In this document: one piece after another, positions 42,714-51,404 of the stretch
Layout: the number at the start of each line of letters is the position of its first letter
Position numbering within the stretch: the first letter of the stretch is position 1
NCBI RefSeq assembly: GCF_034479375.1
Contig: NZ_CP140155.1
Coordinates: forward strand, 4,440,501-4,504,500
Source: Rhodopseudomonas palustris
GTDB taxonomy: Bacteria; Pseudomonadota; Alphaproteobacteria; Rhizobiales; Xanthobacteraceae
Reading direction: 5' to 3'
DNA: 64,000 nucleotides
The notes under the pieces: generated by a model
Told to the model about the DNA's origin: nothing
Databases searched by the model: none
The model's input: only the letters and a program-made list of their open reading frames with translations
Translations under genes and position numbers: made by a program

Positions 42714-42786
42714 TCAGTCATTTCTGAGCCTGGCGATCGCATTGTCGGTCTGGCGACGCCGATACCGTTGTCTGGCTTCGCCCCCG

Positions 42787-42999
42787 TCAGGCGCAGAGGT
42801 CCGGGGAGCAGCGGCCGCAGCCGCCGGCGCCGTCGCACATCGGCACGTCCGGGCCGGCCTTGGCGGGCCGGGCGATCAGCGACAATTGCTGATCGAGATC
42901 GGTGCCTTCGCAGCTCGGGCAACTGGCCGTCTCGTTGGCGTAGAGCAGCGTCTCGAAGCGGTGGCCGCATTTGTTGCAGACATAACCGTAGATCGGCAT
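42787..42999 (-). CDS. FmdB family zinc-ribbon protein
   Basis: 70 residues. One zinc ribbon with C8-x2-C11 and C27-x2-C30 (YVCNKCGHRF ... SCPSCEG), typical of FmdB-like regulators/putative metal proteins, and a Cys/Gly-rich tail (CDGAGGCGRCSPDLC) that may bind a second metal. Usually single and cytoplasmic, with no assigned function in most bacteria. ATG 42999 gives the canonical MPIYGYVC start. Confidence 0.88.
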   Translation of the reverse strand: MPIYGYVCNKCGHRFETLLYANETASCPSCEGTDLDQQLSLIARPAKAGPDVPMCDGAGGCGRCSPDLCA

Positions 43000-43139
43000 G
43001 ACGTTATCCTGATCGGGACCGCGGAGGATGGTGCGCAGCAAACCAACCGGGGATCGCGCCGTGCCGCATTGCGCCAGATCAGTTCGGGTCCGGTAAAATC
43101 GGCGCCCGAGCGGGTCCCGGCGCGGGTTCGCGCCGCGCG

Positions 43140-43628
43140 TCAGGCGCTCGCGCGCAGCCAGACCGGGCGCGCATCGGAATCGGCCGACAGCGCGGCGACG
43201 ATCGCCCGGCGGGGGACGCGGCGCGGCCAGCGCAGCAGATGGCTGCGGCAGGTCGCGCAATCGCTGGCGCCGAAGCCGTCGATCGGGACCGGCAGATCAC
43301 CGAGCCGGCGTACCAGCGCGCATTCATCGCCCTGCGGCACCGCCCATGCGCCCAGCACCTCGCCCGCGGTGGTCAACTGATCGACATGCCAGCGGATCGA
43401 TTTCTGCTTGCGGAAATGCCGGCCGAGCCGCGCGCGCAAGCCGCCGGGGCCATAGGCGGAGCCGAAATACAGATAGCGCCCGGGGGGCAGCAGCACCGGC
43501 GCGGCCTTGCCGAGGCGGATGCCGAGCGGCGACGCGATCGCAATCGCCACCACATAGGCGCCTTTGGCCCCTTGGGGCCCCTGGGCCCCCTGGCTGTTCG
43601 GGCACTTGGCGAGCGGCGGCTGCGGCAT
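43140..43628 (-). CDS. DUF123 / GIY-YIG-like protein
   Basis: 162 residues from ATG 43628 (GTG 43646 is an alternative). GAYVVAIAIA ... GRYLYFGSAYGPGGLRARLG matches DUF123, a GIY-YIG-like domain sometimes fused to endonuclease III. The C-terminal part keeps H and C residues (WHVDQLTT, ASDCATCRSHLLR), as in the family. The N-terminus has a collagen-like run GAQGPQGAKGA coded by CCC/GGG-rich DNA. A DNA-related role is inferred from the fold. Confidence 0.8.
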   Translation of the reverse strand: MPQPPLAKCPNSQGAQGPQGAKGAYVVAIAIASPLGIRLGKAAPVLLPPGRYLYFGSAYGPGGLRARLGRHFRKQKSIRWHVDQLTTAGEVLGAWAVPQGDECALVRRLGDLPVPIDGFGASDCATCRSHLLRWPRRVPRRAIVAALSADSDARPVWLRASA

Positions 43629-43691
43629 CGCCGGAGTGTGGCACACGATCGCGGGCGGCCGATACGCGATCGATCAAACCGGAACGGCGCT

Positions 43692-43886
43692 TCAGTGCCG
43701 GGTCGGCACCTGGCTCAGCAGCATCCGCTTGATCTTGGCGCGGGCGTGCATCTCGCTGGCGGATTTCATCACCAGGCCCTTCGGACCGCCGGACAGCGCC
43801 GCCGCCTGCGCCCATTCGGCGGCGGCGAGAATCTCGAGTTCGTCGGGCGACAGGTCGCGATAATGTCCCGTGTCGTGTGGCTTCAT
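43692..43886 (-). CDS. Small conserved-looking hypothetical protein
   Basis: 64 residues, ATG 43886 with a good ribosome site (CGAGGAAGCC). It is amphipathic and helical: YRDLSPDELEILAAAEWAQ and ASEMHARAKIKRMLL. No signal peptide, cysteines or known motif. It sits 63 bp upstream of the DUF123 gene on the same strand and may be co-transcribed. Confidence 0.6.
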   Translation of the reverse strand: MKPHDTGHYRDLSPDELEILAAAEWAQAAALSGGPKGLVMKSASEMHARAKIKRMLLSQVPTRH

Positions 43887-44090
43887 GAGGCTTCCTCGAG
43901 GTGCGCCCGGGGCTGCCCGCTCCGTGGCTGTTGTTGTCGTGACACGAGCTTACTGCGAAGCCGCCGCCGCGCAACCGCGATCGCAGCCCGTCCGATCCGG
44001 ATTTGACGCGAAGGTATTGACGCTTCCCCGACGGCGGCGGCAGGTTGCTGCCGGTGCGCCCGCACGGTCCTGTCTCGAACGCTGACTCTC

Positions 44091-45053
44091 ATGCGCCATT
44101 ATCGCGCGCCGTGGTGGTTGCCCGGCGGCCATCTGCAGACGATCTGGCCGGCGCTGGCCGCGCGACCGCGGCCGGCGGAAGCGTTGCGGCTCGCGCGCGA
44201 ACGCTGGCGCGCGCCGGATGGCGATTTCATCGACGTCGATCATCTGCCGGGCGGCGCGGGCGCGCCGTGGCTGGTGCTGTTTCACGGCCTCGAAGGCAGC
44301 TCGTCGAGCCGCTATGCGATCGCGTTTGCGCAGGCGGCGCAGACGCGCGGCTGGCGCTTCAGCATTCCGCATTTCCGCGGCTGCTCGGGCGAGATCAACC
44401 TCGCGCCGCGCTCCTATCACTCCGGCGACTTCGAGGAGATCGGCTGGCTGCTGACGCGGATCCGCGAGCGCGCCGGCGCGCCGGTGTTCGCCGCGGGCGT
44501 GTCGCTCGGCGGCAATGCGCTGCTGCGCTGGACCGAGGAAGCCGGCGAGGGCGCGGCGCAGACCGTGCGCGCGGTGGCGGCGGTGTCGGCGCCGCTCGAT
44601 CTGATCGCGGCGGGCGCCGCGATCGATCAGGGGCTCAACCGGCAGATCTACACGCGCAACTTCCTGCGCACCATGAAGCCGCGGGCGCTGGCGAAATGGG
44701 CGCAGCATCCCGGCCTGTTCGACCGCGACAGGCTCGCGTCGGCGACCACCTTGCGCGCCTTCGACGACGCCTTCACGGCGCCGCTGCACGGCTTTGCCGA
44801 CGTCGACGATTACTGGACGCGGGCCTCGGCGCGGCCGCATCTGCACAGGATCCGCGTGCCGGCCCTGGTGCTGAACGCCCGCAACGATCCGTTCGTGCCC
44901 GGCGCCTCGCTGCCGGCGCCGCATCAGGTCGGCGACCACGTCACGCTGTGGCAGCCCGACGACGGCGGCCATGTCGGCTTCGCCGCGGCGCCGTTTCCGG
45001 GGCACGTGCATACGATGCCGGAAGCGGTGTGCGACTGGCTGACTCCGGTATGA
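44091..45053 (+). CDS. YheT-family alpha/beta hydrolase
   Basis: 320 residues. PWWLPGGHLQTIWPAL is the hallmark N-terminus of YheT/COG0429 hydrolases. FHGLEGSSSSRYA gives the oxyanion region, Ser138 in AAGVSLGGN is the nucleophile, Asp in LNARNDPFVPG and His in DDGGHVGFA complete the triad. These are esterase-like enzymes related to human ABHD1/3, with few proven substrates. Single gene, divergent from the small protein gene at 43886. Confidence 0.92.
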   Translation: MRHYRAPWWLPGGHLQTIWPALAARPRPAEALRLARERWRAPDGDFIDVDHLPGGAGAPWLVLFHGLEGSSSSRYAIAFAQAAQTRGWRFSIPHFRGCSGEINLAPRSYHSGDFEEIGWLLTRIRERAGAPVFAAGVSLGGNALLRWTEEAGEGAAQTVRAVAAVSAPLDLIAAGAAIDQGLNRQIYTRNFLRTMKPRALAKWAQHPGLFDRDRLASATTLRAFDDAFTAPLHGFADVDDYWTRASARPHLHRIRVPALVLNARNDPFVPGASLPAPHQVGDHVTLWQPDDGGHVGFAAAPFPGHVHTMPEAVCDWLTPV

Positions 45054-45107
45054 GGGGGGAGGTCGAGGTCGGCGGCGAGCGCATCTGAAGTTGGCGGTCG
45101 CGGCGAG

Positions 45108-45256
45108 GACCACCCTCCCCTGGAGGGGGAGGGTCGCTCGCGTAGCGAGCGGGGTGGGGTGGCGAAGAGTTCATCCGCCGTGCCCGCTTCTCACCCCACC
45201 CCGTCGTGCCTCGCGATGCGAGGCCCGCCGACCCTCCCCCTCCAGGGGAGGGTGAA
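45108..45256. repeat. Palindromic repeat, family B
   Basis: CACCCTCCCCTGGAGGGGGA at 45111-45130 and the inverse ACCCTCCCCCTCCAGGGGAG near 45231-45250 enclose GGTCGCTCGCGTAGCGAGC and CCTCGCGATGCGAGG stems. It fills most of the gap between the YheT-like and Bug genes. Confidence 0.85.
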
Positions 45257-45339
45257 GCGAGTTCCGGGCTCACAGCCCTCGATATTCCTGTGCGATTGCT
45301 CTCGTGAGTCGCCGAGTCAGTGCCCGGCGCGCCCTCACC

Positions 45340-45374
45340 CCAGCCCTCTCCCGCAAGCGGGAGAGGGGGCTGGC
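45340..45374. repeat. Half element of family B
   Basis: CCTCACCCCAGCCCTCTCCC then GCAAGCGGGAGAGGGGGCTGG forms a single hairpin of the same type as at 22728. It lies just past the Bug gene stop and may help end its transcript. Confidence 0.75.
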
Positions 45375-45445
45375 TGCGCGTGGGACGGGCGTGAGCGACA
45401 CGCGCCGGGTGCAGTCGAATCGATTATCGACTGCGCTCGCCGGCG

Positions 45446-46423
45446 TTATTGCTGTCCCTTCAGGCCGGCCTCCTCGATCACCTTGCTCCATTTGCTGGTT
45501 TCGCTGTCGATGAACGCCGCGAAGTCGGCGCCGCTGCGGCCGTGGGCTTCGAGCCCCTGGGCGAGCAGCTTCTGCTTCACGGTCGGGTCCTGCAGCGCGC
45601 GCAGCACCGTGCTCTCCAACTTTTCGACGATCGGCGCGGGCGTGGCGGCCGGCGCCATGAAGCCGTACCAGCCGGCGGCGACGATCTGCGGGAAGCCCAG
45701 TTCGACCAGCGTCGGCGCGTCCGGATAGATCGTGCTGCGCTCCGCCGAGGCGACGCCGAGCACGCGGAAATTGCCGGCCTTGATGTGCGGCAGCGCGGTG
45801 CTGATCGCCGTGAAGGTGGCGTCGACGCGGCCGGCGAGCAGCTCGGTATAGGCCGCGGAATCGCCGCGGAACGGGATGTTGAGGCCCTTGACGCCTGCGG
45901 TCCGGAATAGCAATTCGCCGGCGAGATGCGGCTGCGAGCCGGGGCCGGGCGAGCCGAAGGTCAGGCCGTCCTTCTTCGCCTTGCCGTAGGCGATCAGCTC
46001 GGGCAGCGTCTTGTAGTCGGCCTTGGCGTTGATGATCAGGAAGATCGGCGCGATCACCGCCATCGCCGCCGGCCGGAGCTCGCTGCGCTGGTAGTTCAGC
46101 TTGCCGAACAGCGCTTCCGCGGTGGCGTAGGGCGCGGCCGCATACAGGATGGTGTAGCCGTCGGGGGCGGCGTGGGCGACCATCTCGTTGGCGATGCGGG
46201 TGCCGGCGCCGGGCTTGTTCTCGACGATGAACTGCTGCTTGAGCTCGCGCTCGAAGTATTCGTTGAAGATCCGCAGCGAGATGTCGTTGGCGCCGCCGGC
46301 GCCGTAGGGCGAGATCATGCGGACGAGCCGCGTCGGCCATTCGTCGGCGGCGCGCGCGGACAATATCGGCGTCGCCGCGAGCGCGGCGGCCGAGGCGAGC
46401 AGGGTGCGGCGGGTCAGGGGCAT
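45446..46423 (-). CDS. Tripartite tricarboxylate transporter (Bug family) binding protein
   Basis: 325 residues. An LTRRTLLASAAALAATPILS signal with twin arginine suggests Tat or Sec export. The Bug fold is clear: VRMISPYGAGGANDISLRIF, ENKPGAGTRIANEMVAHAAP, DGYTILYA, LTFGSPGPGSQPHLAGELL and NIPFRGDSAAYTELLAGRVD. Bug proteins bind small carboxylates or amides in the periplasm. No TctA/TctB membrane genes follow, so it is an orphan binding protein. The IclR regulator gene lies 71 bp upstream on the same strand and may control it. Confidence 0.9.
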   Translation of the reverse strand: MPLTRRTLLASAAALAATPILSARAADEWPTRLVRMISPYGAGGANDISLRIFNEYFERELKQQFIVENKPGAGTRIANEMVAHAAPDGYTILYAAAPYATAEALFGKLNYQRSELRPAAMAVIAPIFLIINAKADYKTLPELIAYGKAKKDGLTFGSPGPGSQPHLAGELLFRTAGVKGLNIPFRGDSAAYTELLAGRVDATFTAISTALPHIKAGNFRVLGVASAERSTIYPDAPTLVELGFPQIVAAGWYGFMAPAATPAPIVEKLESTVLRALQDPTVKQKLLAQGLEAHGRSGADFAAFIDSETSKWSKVIEEAGLKGQQ

Positions 46424-46494
46424 GATGTCTCCTCCGTCGTTGTTGCGGTCCGCTCGTTGAGCCGGCGGACCTGTCGATCGTCGTTCAGATCACC

Positions 46495-47388
46495 TCACGT
46501 CGCGCTCCTGCCCTGCCGCACCCGCGGCGCGGCGGTGGCGTCGGCCTCCTGCACCATGGCTCGGATGGCGGCGGCGAGCGCCCGGATGCGCGGGCCGATC
46601 TCGGCCTCGAGCTGGCCCGGCTGCAGCCGGAATTCCGGAATGCCGCAATTGATCGCGAACGTCCGCTTCAGCCGGCTGGCGCGAAACAGCGGCGCCGCGA
46701 CCGCGTGGATCGACGGCATGTATTCGCCGAAGCAGGTGCAGAAGCCGCGCTGCGCGCACTGCGCGAGACCGGCGCGATACAGCTCGCCGTCGCTCGCCCA
46801 GGCCGCCGCATCGGCCGCCTCGATCTGCCGGCCGAGCTGGGCGGCTTCATCGGCCGGCAGCAGCGACGCTGCGGCGCGGCCCATCGCGGTGCGAACCACC
46901 GGGATCGGCATGCCGATGTCCGGGCTGTGCGGACCGACATCGCCGGAGCGGGCGGTCTCGACATAGATCACCGAGGGGCCGTCGAGCAGGCCGATCGAGA
47001 CGGTGCCGCGGACGCTGACCGCCAGATCCTGCATCAGCGGCCGTGCGCGCTGGCGGAACGGCATGTCGGCGAGCAGCGGATGCACCATCCGCAGCGCCCG
47101 GGTGCCGACGCCGTATTTCGACAGCGTCGGCTCGTAGCGCAGATAGCCGAGTTCGGCGAGCGTATGCGTCAGCCGCGCCACGGTCGGCCGCGGGATGCCG
47201 GTGCGCACCGAAATCTCCATGTTGCCGAGCAGCGGAGCGCCGGCGTCGAACGCTTCGAGCACGATCAGGCCCTTGGCGAGTGTGGTGGCGAAGGCGGCGT
47301 CGCCGGCGCTGTCCGCCAGCATCGCCTCGGCGGACGGCGGGGGTGCGGAAGTTCGGCGCGGCAGGAGACTTTCCATCATGTGGCGCAT
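46495..47388 (-). CDS. IclR family transcriptional regulator
   Basis: About 297 residues from ATG 47388; ATG 47379 or TTG 47415 are alternatives. The winged helix (TLAKGLIVLEAFDAGAPLLG, VRTGIPRPTVARLTHTLAEL, YLRYEPTLSKYGVGTRAL) is followed by the IclR effector domain (GPSVIYVETARSGDVGPHSP; RGFCTCFGEYMPSIHAVAAP). This group (PcaR/PobR-like) often controls aromatic or carboxylate catabolism. The Bug gene just downstream is the likely target, along with itself. A palindrome lies 53 bp upstream. Confidence 0.92.
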   Translation of the reverse strand: MRHMMESLLPRRTSAPPPSAEAMLADSAGDAAFATTLAKGLIVLEAFDAGAPLLGNMEISVRTGIPRPTVARLTHTLAELGYLRYEPTLSKYGVGTRALRMVHPLLADMPFRQRARPLMQDLAVSVRGTVSIGLLDGPSVIYVETARSGDVGPHSPDIGMPIPVVRTAMGRAAASLLPADEAAQLGRQIEAADAAAWASDGELYRAGLAQCAQRGFCTCFGEYMPSIHAVAAPLFRASRLKRTFAINCGIPEFRLQPGQLEAEIGPRIRALAAAIRAMVQEADATAAPRVRQGRSAT

Positions 47389-47440
47389 TATGGAGCGTTT
47401 CGCGGATCTGTCCAATTATTATCGAAACAGCGATCCGACC

Positions 47441-47455
47441 GTCCATTATGTGGAC
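47441..47455. promoter_or_regulatory. Candidate IclR operator palindrome
   Basis: GTCCATTATGTGGAC: 5 bp perfect arms around 5 nt. It lies between the regulator gene and the divergent small gene, where an autoregulatory site is expected. A related half site (CCATCATGTGG) lies at the regulator start. Confidence 0.4.
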
Positions 47456-47551
47456 GAAGATCGGCCGAAATGTCGCGGCTCGGCGGCACGATCGGGAGCG
47501 ACGAGCGTTGTGACTCCACGCCGCGCCCACGCGGAGCCGAGGGAGAAACCG

Positions 47552-47740
47552 ATGGCCGATCCGAAGGACGACGACGCGCTCGAACCGGACGATTTTCCGG
47601 TCCACGTCGAAAACACCGCGGTGACGAAGCAGGACGGCGAGACCATCGCCGAAGCGAAGACCGAGAAGCTCGCCGAGGACATCGCGCAGCGTCTCAACGA
47701 ACAGGCGATGCAGGAAGAAGAGGACCGCTGGTCGGCCTGA
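47552..47740 (+). CDS. Small acidic hypothetical protein
   Basis: 62 residues, ATG with GAGGGAG in front. Very acidic (DPKDDDALEPDDF), helical C-terminus (EKLAEDIAQRLNEQAMQEEE). No signal peptide, membrane helix or known domain. Divergent from the IclR gene. Looks like a real small gene by ribosome site and codon use. Confidence 0.6.
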   Translation: MADPKDDDALEPDDFPVHVENTAVTKQDGETIAEAKTEKLAEDIAQRLNEQAMQEEEDRWSA

Positions 47741-48020
47741 CCGGGCGGTTATCAGTCCTGATCGTCGGGCACGGATCGTCCGCGCCGGTTCCGTTTGAAC
47801 GATTCCAAAACGCGAGAAATGCACTCGGTCGCCCAACGCGGTAACTCCATCCGGAGCCCGTCCTGCCTTGTGCCGGACGGTCTGCGCGGAACCGCCGGGC
47901 GACGGCGTCTCGTTGCTGCTGCCTGCGCGCGCGAGCGAACGGCGGCACGTCCGGGACCTCGCGGTCGCGCGAACGGCCCCCACGCCGGCGCGCAACGACA
48001 ACGAATGGGACCGGGTCGGC

Positions 48021-49340
48021 ATGAGAGCGATATTCGGGCGACTGCACCGCTGGGCCGGGCTTCTCACCGCGGCGTTCCTGTTCTTCTCCGGCGTCACCGG
48101 CGCGATCATCTCATGGGACCACGAGATCGACGAGACGCTCAACGCCAAGTTCTACGACGTCTCGACTCCGGGCCCGGCGATTTCGTCGGTCGATCTCGTC
48201 AAGCAGATCGAGAGCCGCGATCCGCGCGCCCGGGTGATCTTCTTTCCGATGACGCCGGAGCCCGGCCACTCGCTGGCGTTCTTCGTGCAGCCGCGGATCG
48301 ATCCGTCGACCGGCAAGCGCTACGCGCTCGACTACAATCAGATCTTCCTCGATCCCAACACCGGCGCCGAGCTCGGCCGGCGCTATTGGGGTGCGGTGTG
48401 GCCGGTGACCAGCGAGAACTTCGTCTCGTTTCTGTACAAGCTGCACTACACCATGCACGTCCCCGAATTCTGGGGCAGCGACCGCTGGGGCGCGCGGCTG
48501 CTCGGCATCATCGCCATCATCTGGACGATCGACTGTTTCGTCGGCTTCTATCTGACGCTGCCGGCGCGGCGGCTGCTGCGCGCCGGGCAGGCGCCGGCGG
48601 TGAAGCGCGAGCTCGGCAAGGGGTTCTGGGCGCGCTGGGCGCCGGCCTGGAAGATCAAGACCTCGGGCAGCGCCTACCGGATCAATTTCGACATCCACCG
48701 CGCCTTCAGCCTGTGGACCTGGGCGGTGCTGTTCGTGGTCGCGTTCACGGCGTTCTCGCTCAATCTGTATTTCGAGGTGTTCTCGCCGATCATGAAGACG
48801 GTGTCGAACTACACGCCGACGCCGTTCGAGCAGCGGCCCTATCGCAGCCTCGACGATCCGATCGAGCCGAAGATGAATTTCGCGCAGATCGCCGCGCGCG
48901 CCGAAGCCGACGGCCGTGCGCGCGGCTTCACCGCGCCGCTCGGCTCGCTGTTCTACGGCCCGGCGCACGGCGTCTATGCGGCGGCGTTCTTCAAGCCCGG
49001 CGACGATCACGGCGCCGCCGGCGTCGGCCCGGCGCAGTTGTACTACGACAGCGAGGACGGCCGCCCGATCGGCGACCGGCTGCCCTGGGTCGGCACCGCG
49101 GCCGACATCTTCGTGCAGATGCAGTTCCCGCTGCATTCGGGACGAATCCTGGGCCTGCCGGGCCGCATCCTGATCTCGGCGATGGGTCTGGTGGTGGCGG
49201 CGCTGTCGGTCACCGGCGTGGTGATCTGGTGGCGCAAGCGCCGCGCCCGCATCGCCTCGCGCCGCGGCGCCGCGCGCGCGGGATCGCGCCCGGCCGGATC
49301 GCGCTGGGACGTGGCGAGCGAACCCGAGCGCGCCGGGTAG
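48021..49340 (+). CDS. PepSY-associated transmembrane protein (PiuB-like)
   Basis: About 439 residues from ATG 48021. Four main membrane helices (RWAGLLTAAFLFFSGVTGAI; ARLLGIIAIIWTIDCFVGFY; FSLWTWAVLFVVAFTAFSL; ISAMGLVVAALSVTGVVIWW) frame two periplasmic PepSY-like regions. Helix-flanking histidines (LHRWAGL, KLHYTMHV, FDIHRAFSL, QFPLHSGR) fit heme or metal binding, as proposed for iron-uptake ferric reductases of the PiuB/FsrB group. No Fur or Irr box was recognised upstream. Confidence 0.88.
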   Translation: MRAIFGRLHRWAGLLTAAFLFFSGVTGAIISWDHEIDETLNAKFYDVSTPGPAISSVDLVKQIESRDPRARVIFFPMTPEPGHSLAFFVQPRIDPSTGKRYALDYNQIFLDPNTGAELGRRYWGAVWPVTSENFVSFLYKLHYTMHVPEFWGSDRWGARLLGIIAIIWTIDCFVGFYLTLPARRLLRAGQAPAVKRELGKGFWARWAPAWKIKTSGSAYRINFDIHRAFSLWTWAVLFVVAFTAFSLNLYFEVFSPIMKTVSNYTPTPFEQRPYRSLDDPIEPKMNFAQIAARAEADGRARGFTAPLGSLFYGPAHGVYAAAFFKPGDDHGAAGVGPAQLYYDSEDGRPIGDRLPWVGTAADIFVQMQFPLHSGRILGLPGRILISAMGLVVAALSVTGVVIWWRKRRARIASRRGAARAGSRPAGSRWDVASEPERAG

Positions 49341-49424
49341 GCGCCGCGAACGGTCCCCCGCGCCACATGAACCTGCCGCTGGCCGGCTGCGTTTGGTAAG
49401 AAGTGTGTCGTCTCGAGCGAGGTC

Positions 49425-50315
49425 GTGAAGGCGATGACGTGGCGGAGCGAACAGATCGCGTGGGCCTGGGACGGCAAGCCGGTGACGGTCGCGCAGACCA
49501 GCCATGGCGACGGGCCGACGGTGCTGATGCTGCCGGCGCTGAGCTCGATCTCGACGCGGCGGGAAATGCGGCCGTTGCAGCAGCAGCTCGGCGGGTCGTT
49601 CCGGACGGTCGCGATCGACTGGCCGGGCTTCGGCGATCTGCCGCGGCCGAAGATCGATTGGCGGCCCGAGGCCTATCGCGCCTTCCTGAAGCAGGCCGCC
49701 GAGCGCCTGCGGCCGGCAGCCACCATCGCGGTCGGCCATGCCGCCGGCTACGCGCTCGCCGAGGCGGCGGAAACCGAAGCGGCACTGGGTGCGCTCAGCC
49801 TGATCTCGCCGACCTGGCGCGGGCCGCTGCCGACCATGACCGGCAAGCGCATCGCGGCGTTTCGATCTGTTGCCCGGGCGGTCGATTGGCCGGTGCTGGG
49901 CGCGCTGCTGCATCGGCTCAACGTCAACCGGCCGGTGATCGGCATGATGGCGCGCGGCCATGTCTATGCAGATCCCGCCTGGCTGACGCCGGAGCGGCTG
50001 CGCGACAAGCTCGCCGTCACCGAAGCCGCCGGCGCGCGCTATGCGTCGGTCCGGTTCGTCGTCGGCGAACTCGACGCGTTTCGCGAAGGTGCAGAATTTC
50101 TATCCGCCGCGGCGCGGATCAGGACGCCGCTGCAGGTGGTGTTTGGTGCCCAGGCCCCGCGCAAATCCAAAGTCGACATGGTCGCGCTGGCGGCGCTCGA
50201 CCACGTCCAGGCGACCGAACTGCCGGTCGGCAAGCTCTCCGTCTATGAGGAGTATCCCGAGCAGGTCGCGCCGGTCGTCGCGGCGTTTCTGCGCAGCAAT
50301 CCGACGACCGGTTAG
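49425..50315 (+). CDS. Alpha/beta hydrolase-fold protein lacking the usual serine
   Basis: 296 residues from GTG 49425 (ATG 49434 possible). The fold is recognisable: VLMLPALSSISTRREMRPLQ, VAIDWPGFGDLPRP, VVFGAQAPRKSKVDM. At the nucleophile elbow the expected GxSxG reads G104-H105-A106-A107-G108, so Ala replaces the catalytic Ser. It may be a pseudo-enzyme, a binding protein, or use another residue. It follows the PepSY-TM gene by 84 bp and may be co-transcribed. Confidence 0.78.
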   Translation: MKAMTWRSEQIAWAWDGKPVTVAQTSHGDGPTVLMLPALSSISTRREMRPLQQQLGGSFRTVAIDWPGFGDLPRPKIDWRPEAYRAFLKQAAERLRPAATIAVGHAAGYALAEAAETEAALGALSLISPTWRGPLPTMTGKRIAAFRSVARAVDWPVLGALLHRLNVNRPVIGMMARGHVYADPAWLTPERLRDKLAVTEAAGARYASVRFVVGELDAFREGAEFLSAAARIRTPLQVVFGAQAPRKSKVDMVALAALDHVQATELPVGKLSVYEEYPEQVAPVVAAFLRSNPTTG

Positions 50316-50351
50316 CGGCGTCGACGCGCCGCTCCCGCCGGCGTGAGACGG

Positions 50352-51323
50352 CTACGCCCGGCAGGCCATGAAGCCGTGTTCGATCACGTCCTTCGGCAGG
50401 TTGCGGCCGATCAGGACGAGGCGGCTGACGCGCTCCTCGCCGTCTTTCCACGGCCGCTGGTGATCGCCCTCCAGCAGCATGTGCACGGCCTGCACGACGA
50501 AGCGCTCGTCGTCGTCCTTGAAGGCGATGATGCCCTTCATCCGCAACAGATCGACGCCGAACTGCTGGGTGATGGTGCCGATCCACGGCATGAACTTCGC
50601 CGGATCGAGCGGCTCCTTCGTCACCAGCGAGAAGCTGCTGATGTGATCGTCGTGCTCGTGCTCGTGGAATTCGTCGAGGAAGTCGGGCTCGACTTCCAGA
50701 ATCCGGTCGAGATCGAACGCGCCGCGGCCGAGCACGTGGTCGAGATCGACGTCGCAGCGCTGGGTGAGATGGATCGTCGCCGTCGGGTTGATGCGGCGGA
50801 TGCGCGCCTGGACCTGTTTCAGCTCCTCGGCCGAGACCAGATCGGTCTTGTTCAGCAGCACGGTGTCGGCGAAGGCGAGCTGTTCCTGCGCTTCGTGCGC
50901 GGTGTCGATCTCGCCGAGCAGATGCTTGGCGTCGACCACGGTGACGATCGAATCCAGCTTGGTCTTGGCGCGGACGTCGTCGTCGACGAAGAAAGTCTGC
51001 GCCACCGGGGCGGGGTCGGCGAGGCCGGTGGTCTCGACCAGGATGGCGTCGAACTTGGTCCGCCGCTTCATCAGCCCCTGGATGATCCTGATCAGATCGC
51101 CGCGCACGGTGCAGCAGATGCAGCCGTTGTTCATTTCGAACACTTCCTCGTCGGTATCGACGACCAGGTCGTTGTCGATGCCGACTTCGCCGAACTCGTT
51201 GACGATGACGGCGTATTTCCTGCCGTGATGCTCGGTGAGGATGCGGTTGAGCAGCGTGGTCTTGCCGGCGCCGAGATAGCCGGTCAGCACCGTCACGGGG
51301 GTCGGAGTTCGAGGCTCGGGCAT
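50352..51323 (-). CDS. COG0523 G3E GTPase, zinc metallochaperone type
   Basis: 323 residues from ATG 51323. The P-loop is GYLGAGKTT at 15-23, the CxCC motif C68-I-C70-C71, VETTGLADPAPVAQTFF is switch-like, and LLNKTDLV is the G4 region. A His-rich loop (FHEHEHDDH) precedes the CobW_C domain (MKGIIAFKDDDERFVVQAVH). It belongs to the ZigA/ZNG group that delivers zinc when it is scarce. A perfect Zur-type palindrome 62 bp upstream supports this. It is not in the B12 region and should not be called cobW. Confidence 0.9.
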   Translation of the reverse strand: MPEPRTPTPVTVLTGYLGAGKTTLLNRILTEHHGRKYAVIVNEFGEVGIDNDLVVDTDEEVFEMNNGCICCTVRGDLIRIIQGLMKRRTKFDAILVETTGLADPAPVAQTFFVDDDVRAKTKLDSIVTVVDAKHLLGEIDTAHEAQEQLAFADTVLLNKTDLVSAEELKQVQARIRRINPTATIHLTQRCDVDLDHVLGRGAFDLDRILEVEPDFLDEFHEHEHDDHISSFSLVTKEPLDPAKFMPWIGTITQQFGVDLLRMKGIIAFKDDDERFVVQAVHMLLEGDHQRPWKDGEERVSRLVLIGRNLPKDVIEHGFMACRA

Positions 51324-51384
51324 CGCGGTGTCCTTTTGCGGGGGCCGGGACCGGGAGGTCGCGGGAGCCCAATCGGGCATCTTG

Positions 51385-51404
51385 TGCAATGTTATAACAT
51401 TGCA
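51385..51404 (-). promoter_or_regulatory. Zur box in front of the COG0523 GTPase gene
   Basis: TGCAATGTTATAACATTGCA is a perfect 20 bp palindrome and fits the alphaproteobacterial Zur consensus (AATGTTATANNATAACATT-like). On the minus strand TATAAC within it could be the -10 element, with TTTGCG 17 nt upstream, so bound Zur would block the promoter. Confidence 0.8.

Noticed and set aside
50352..51323. Second cobW for B12 synthesis
   Set aside because: The Zur box and location outside the riboswitch operons favour a zinc chaperone.
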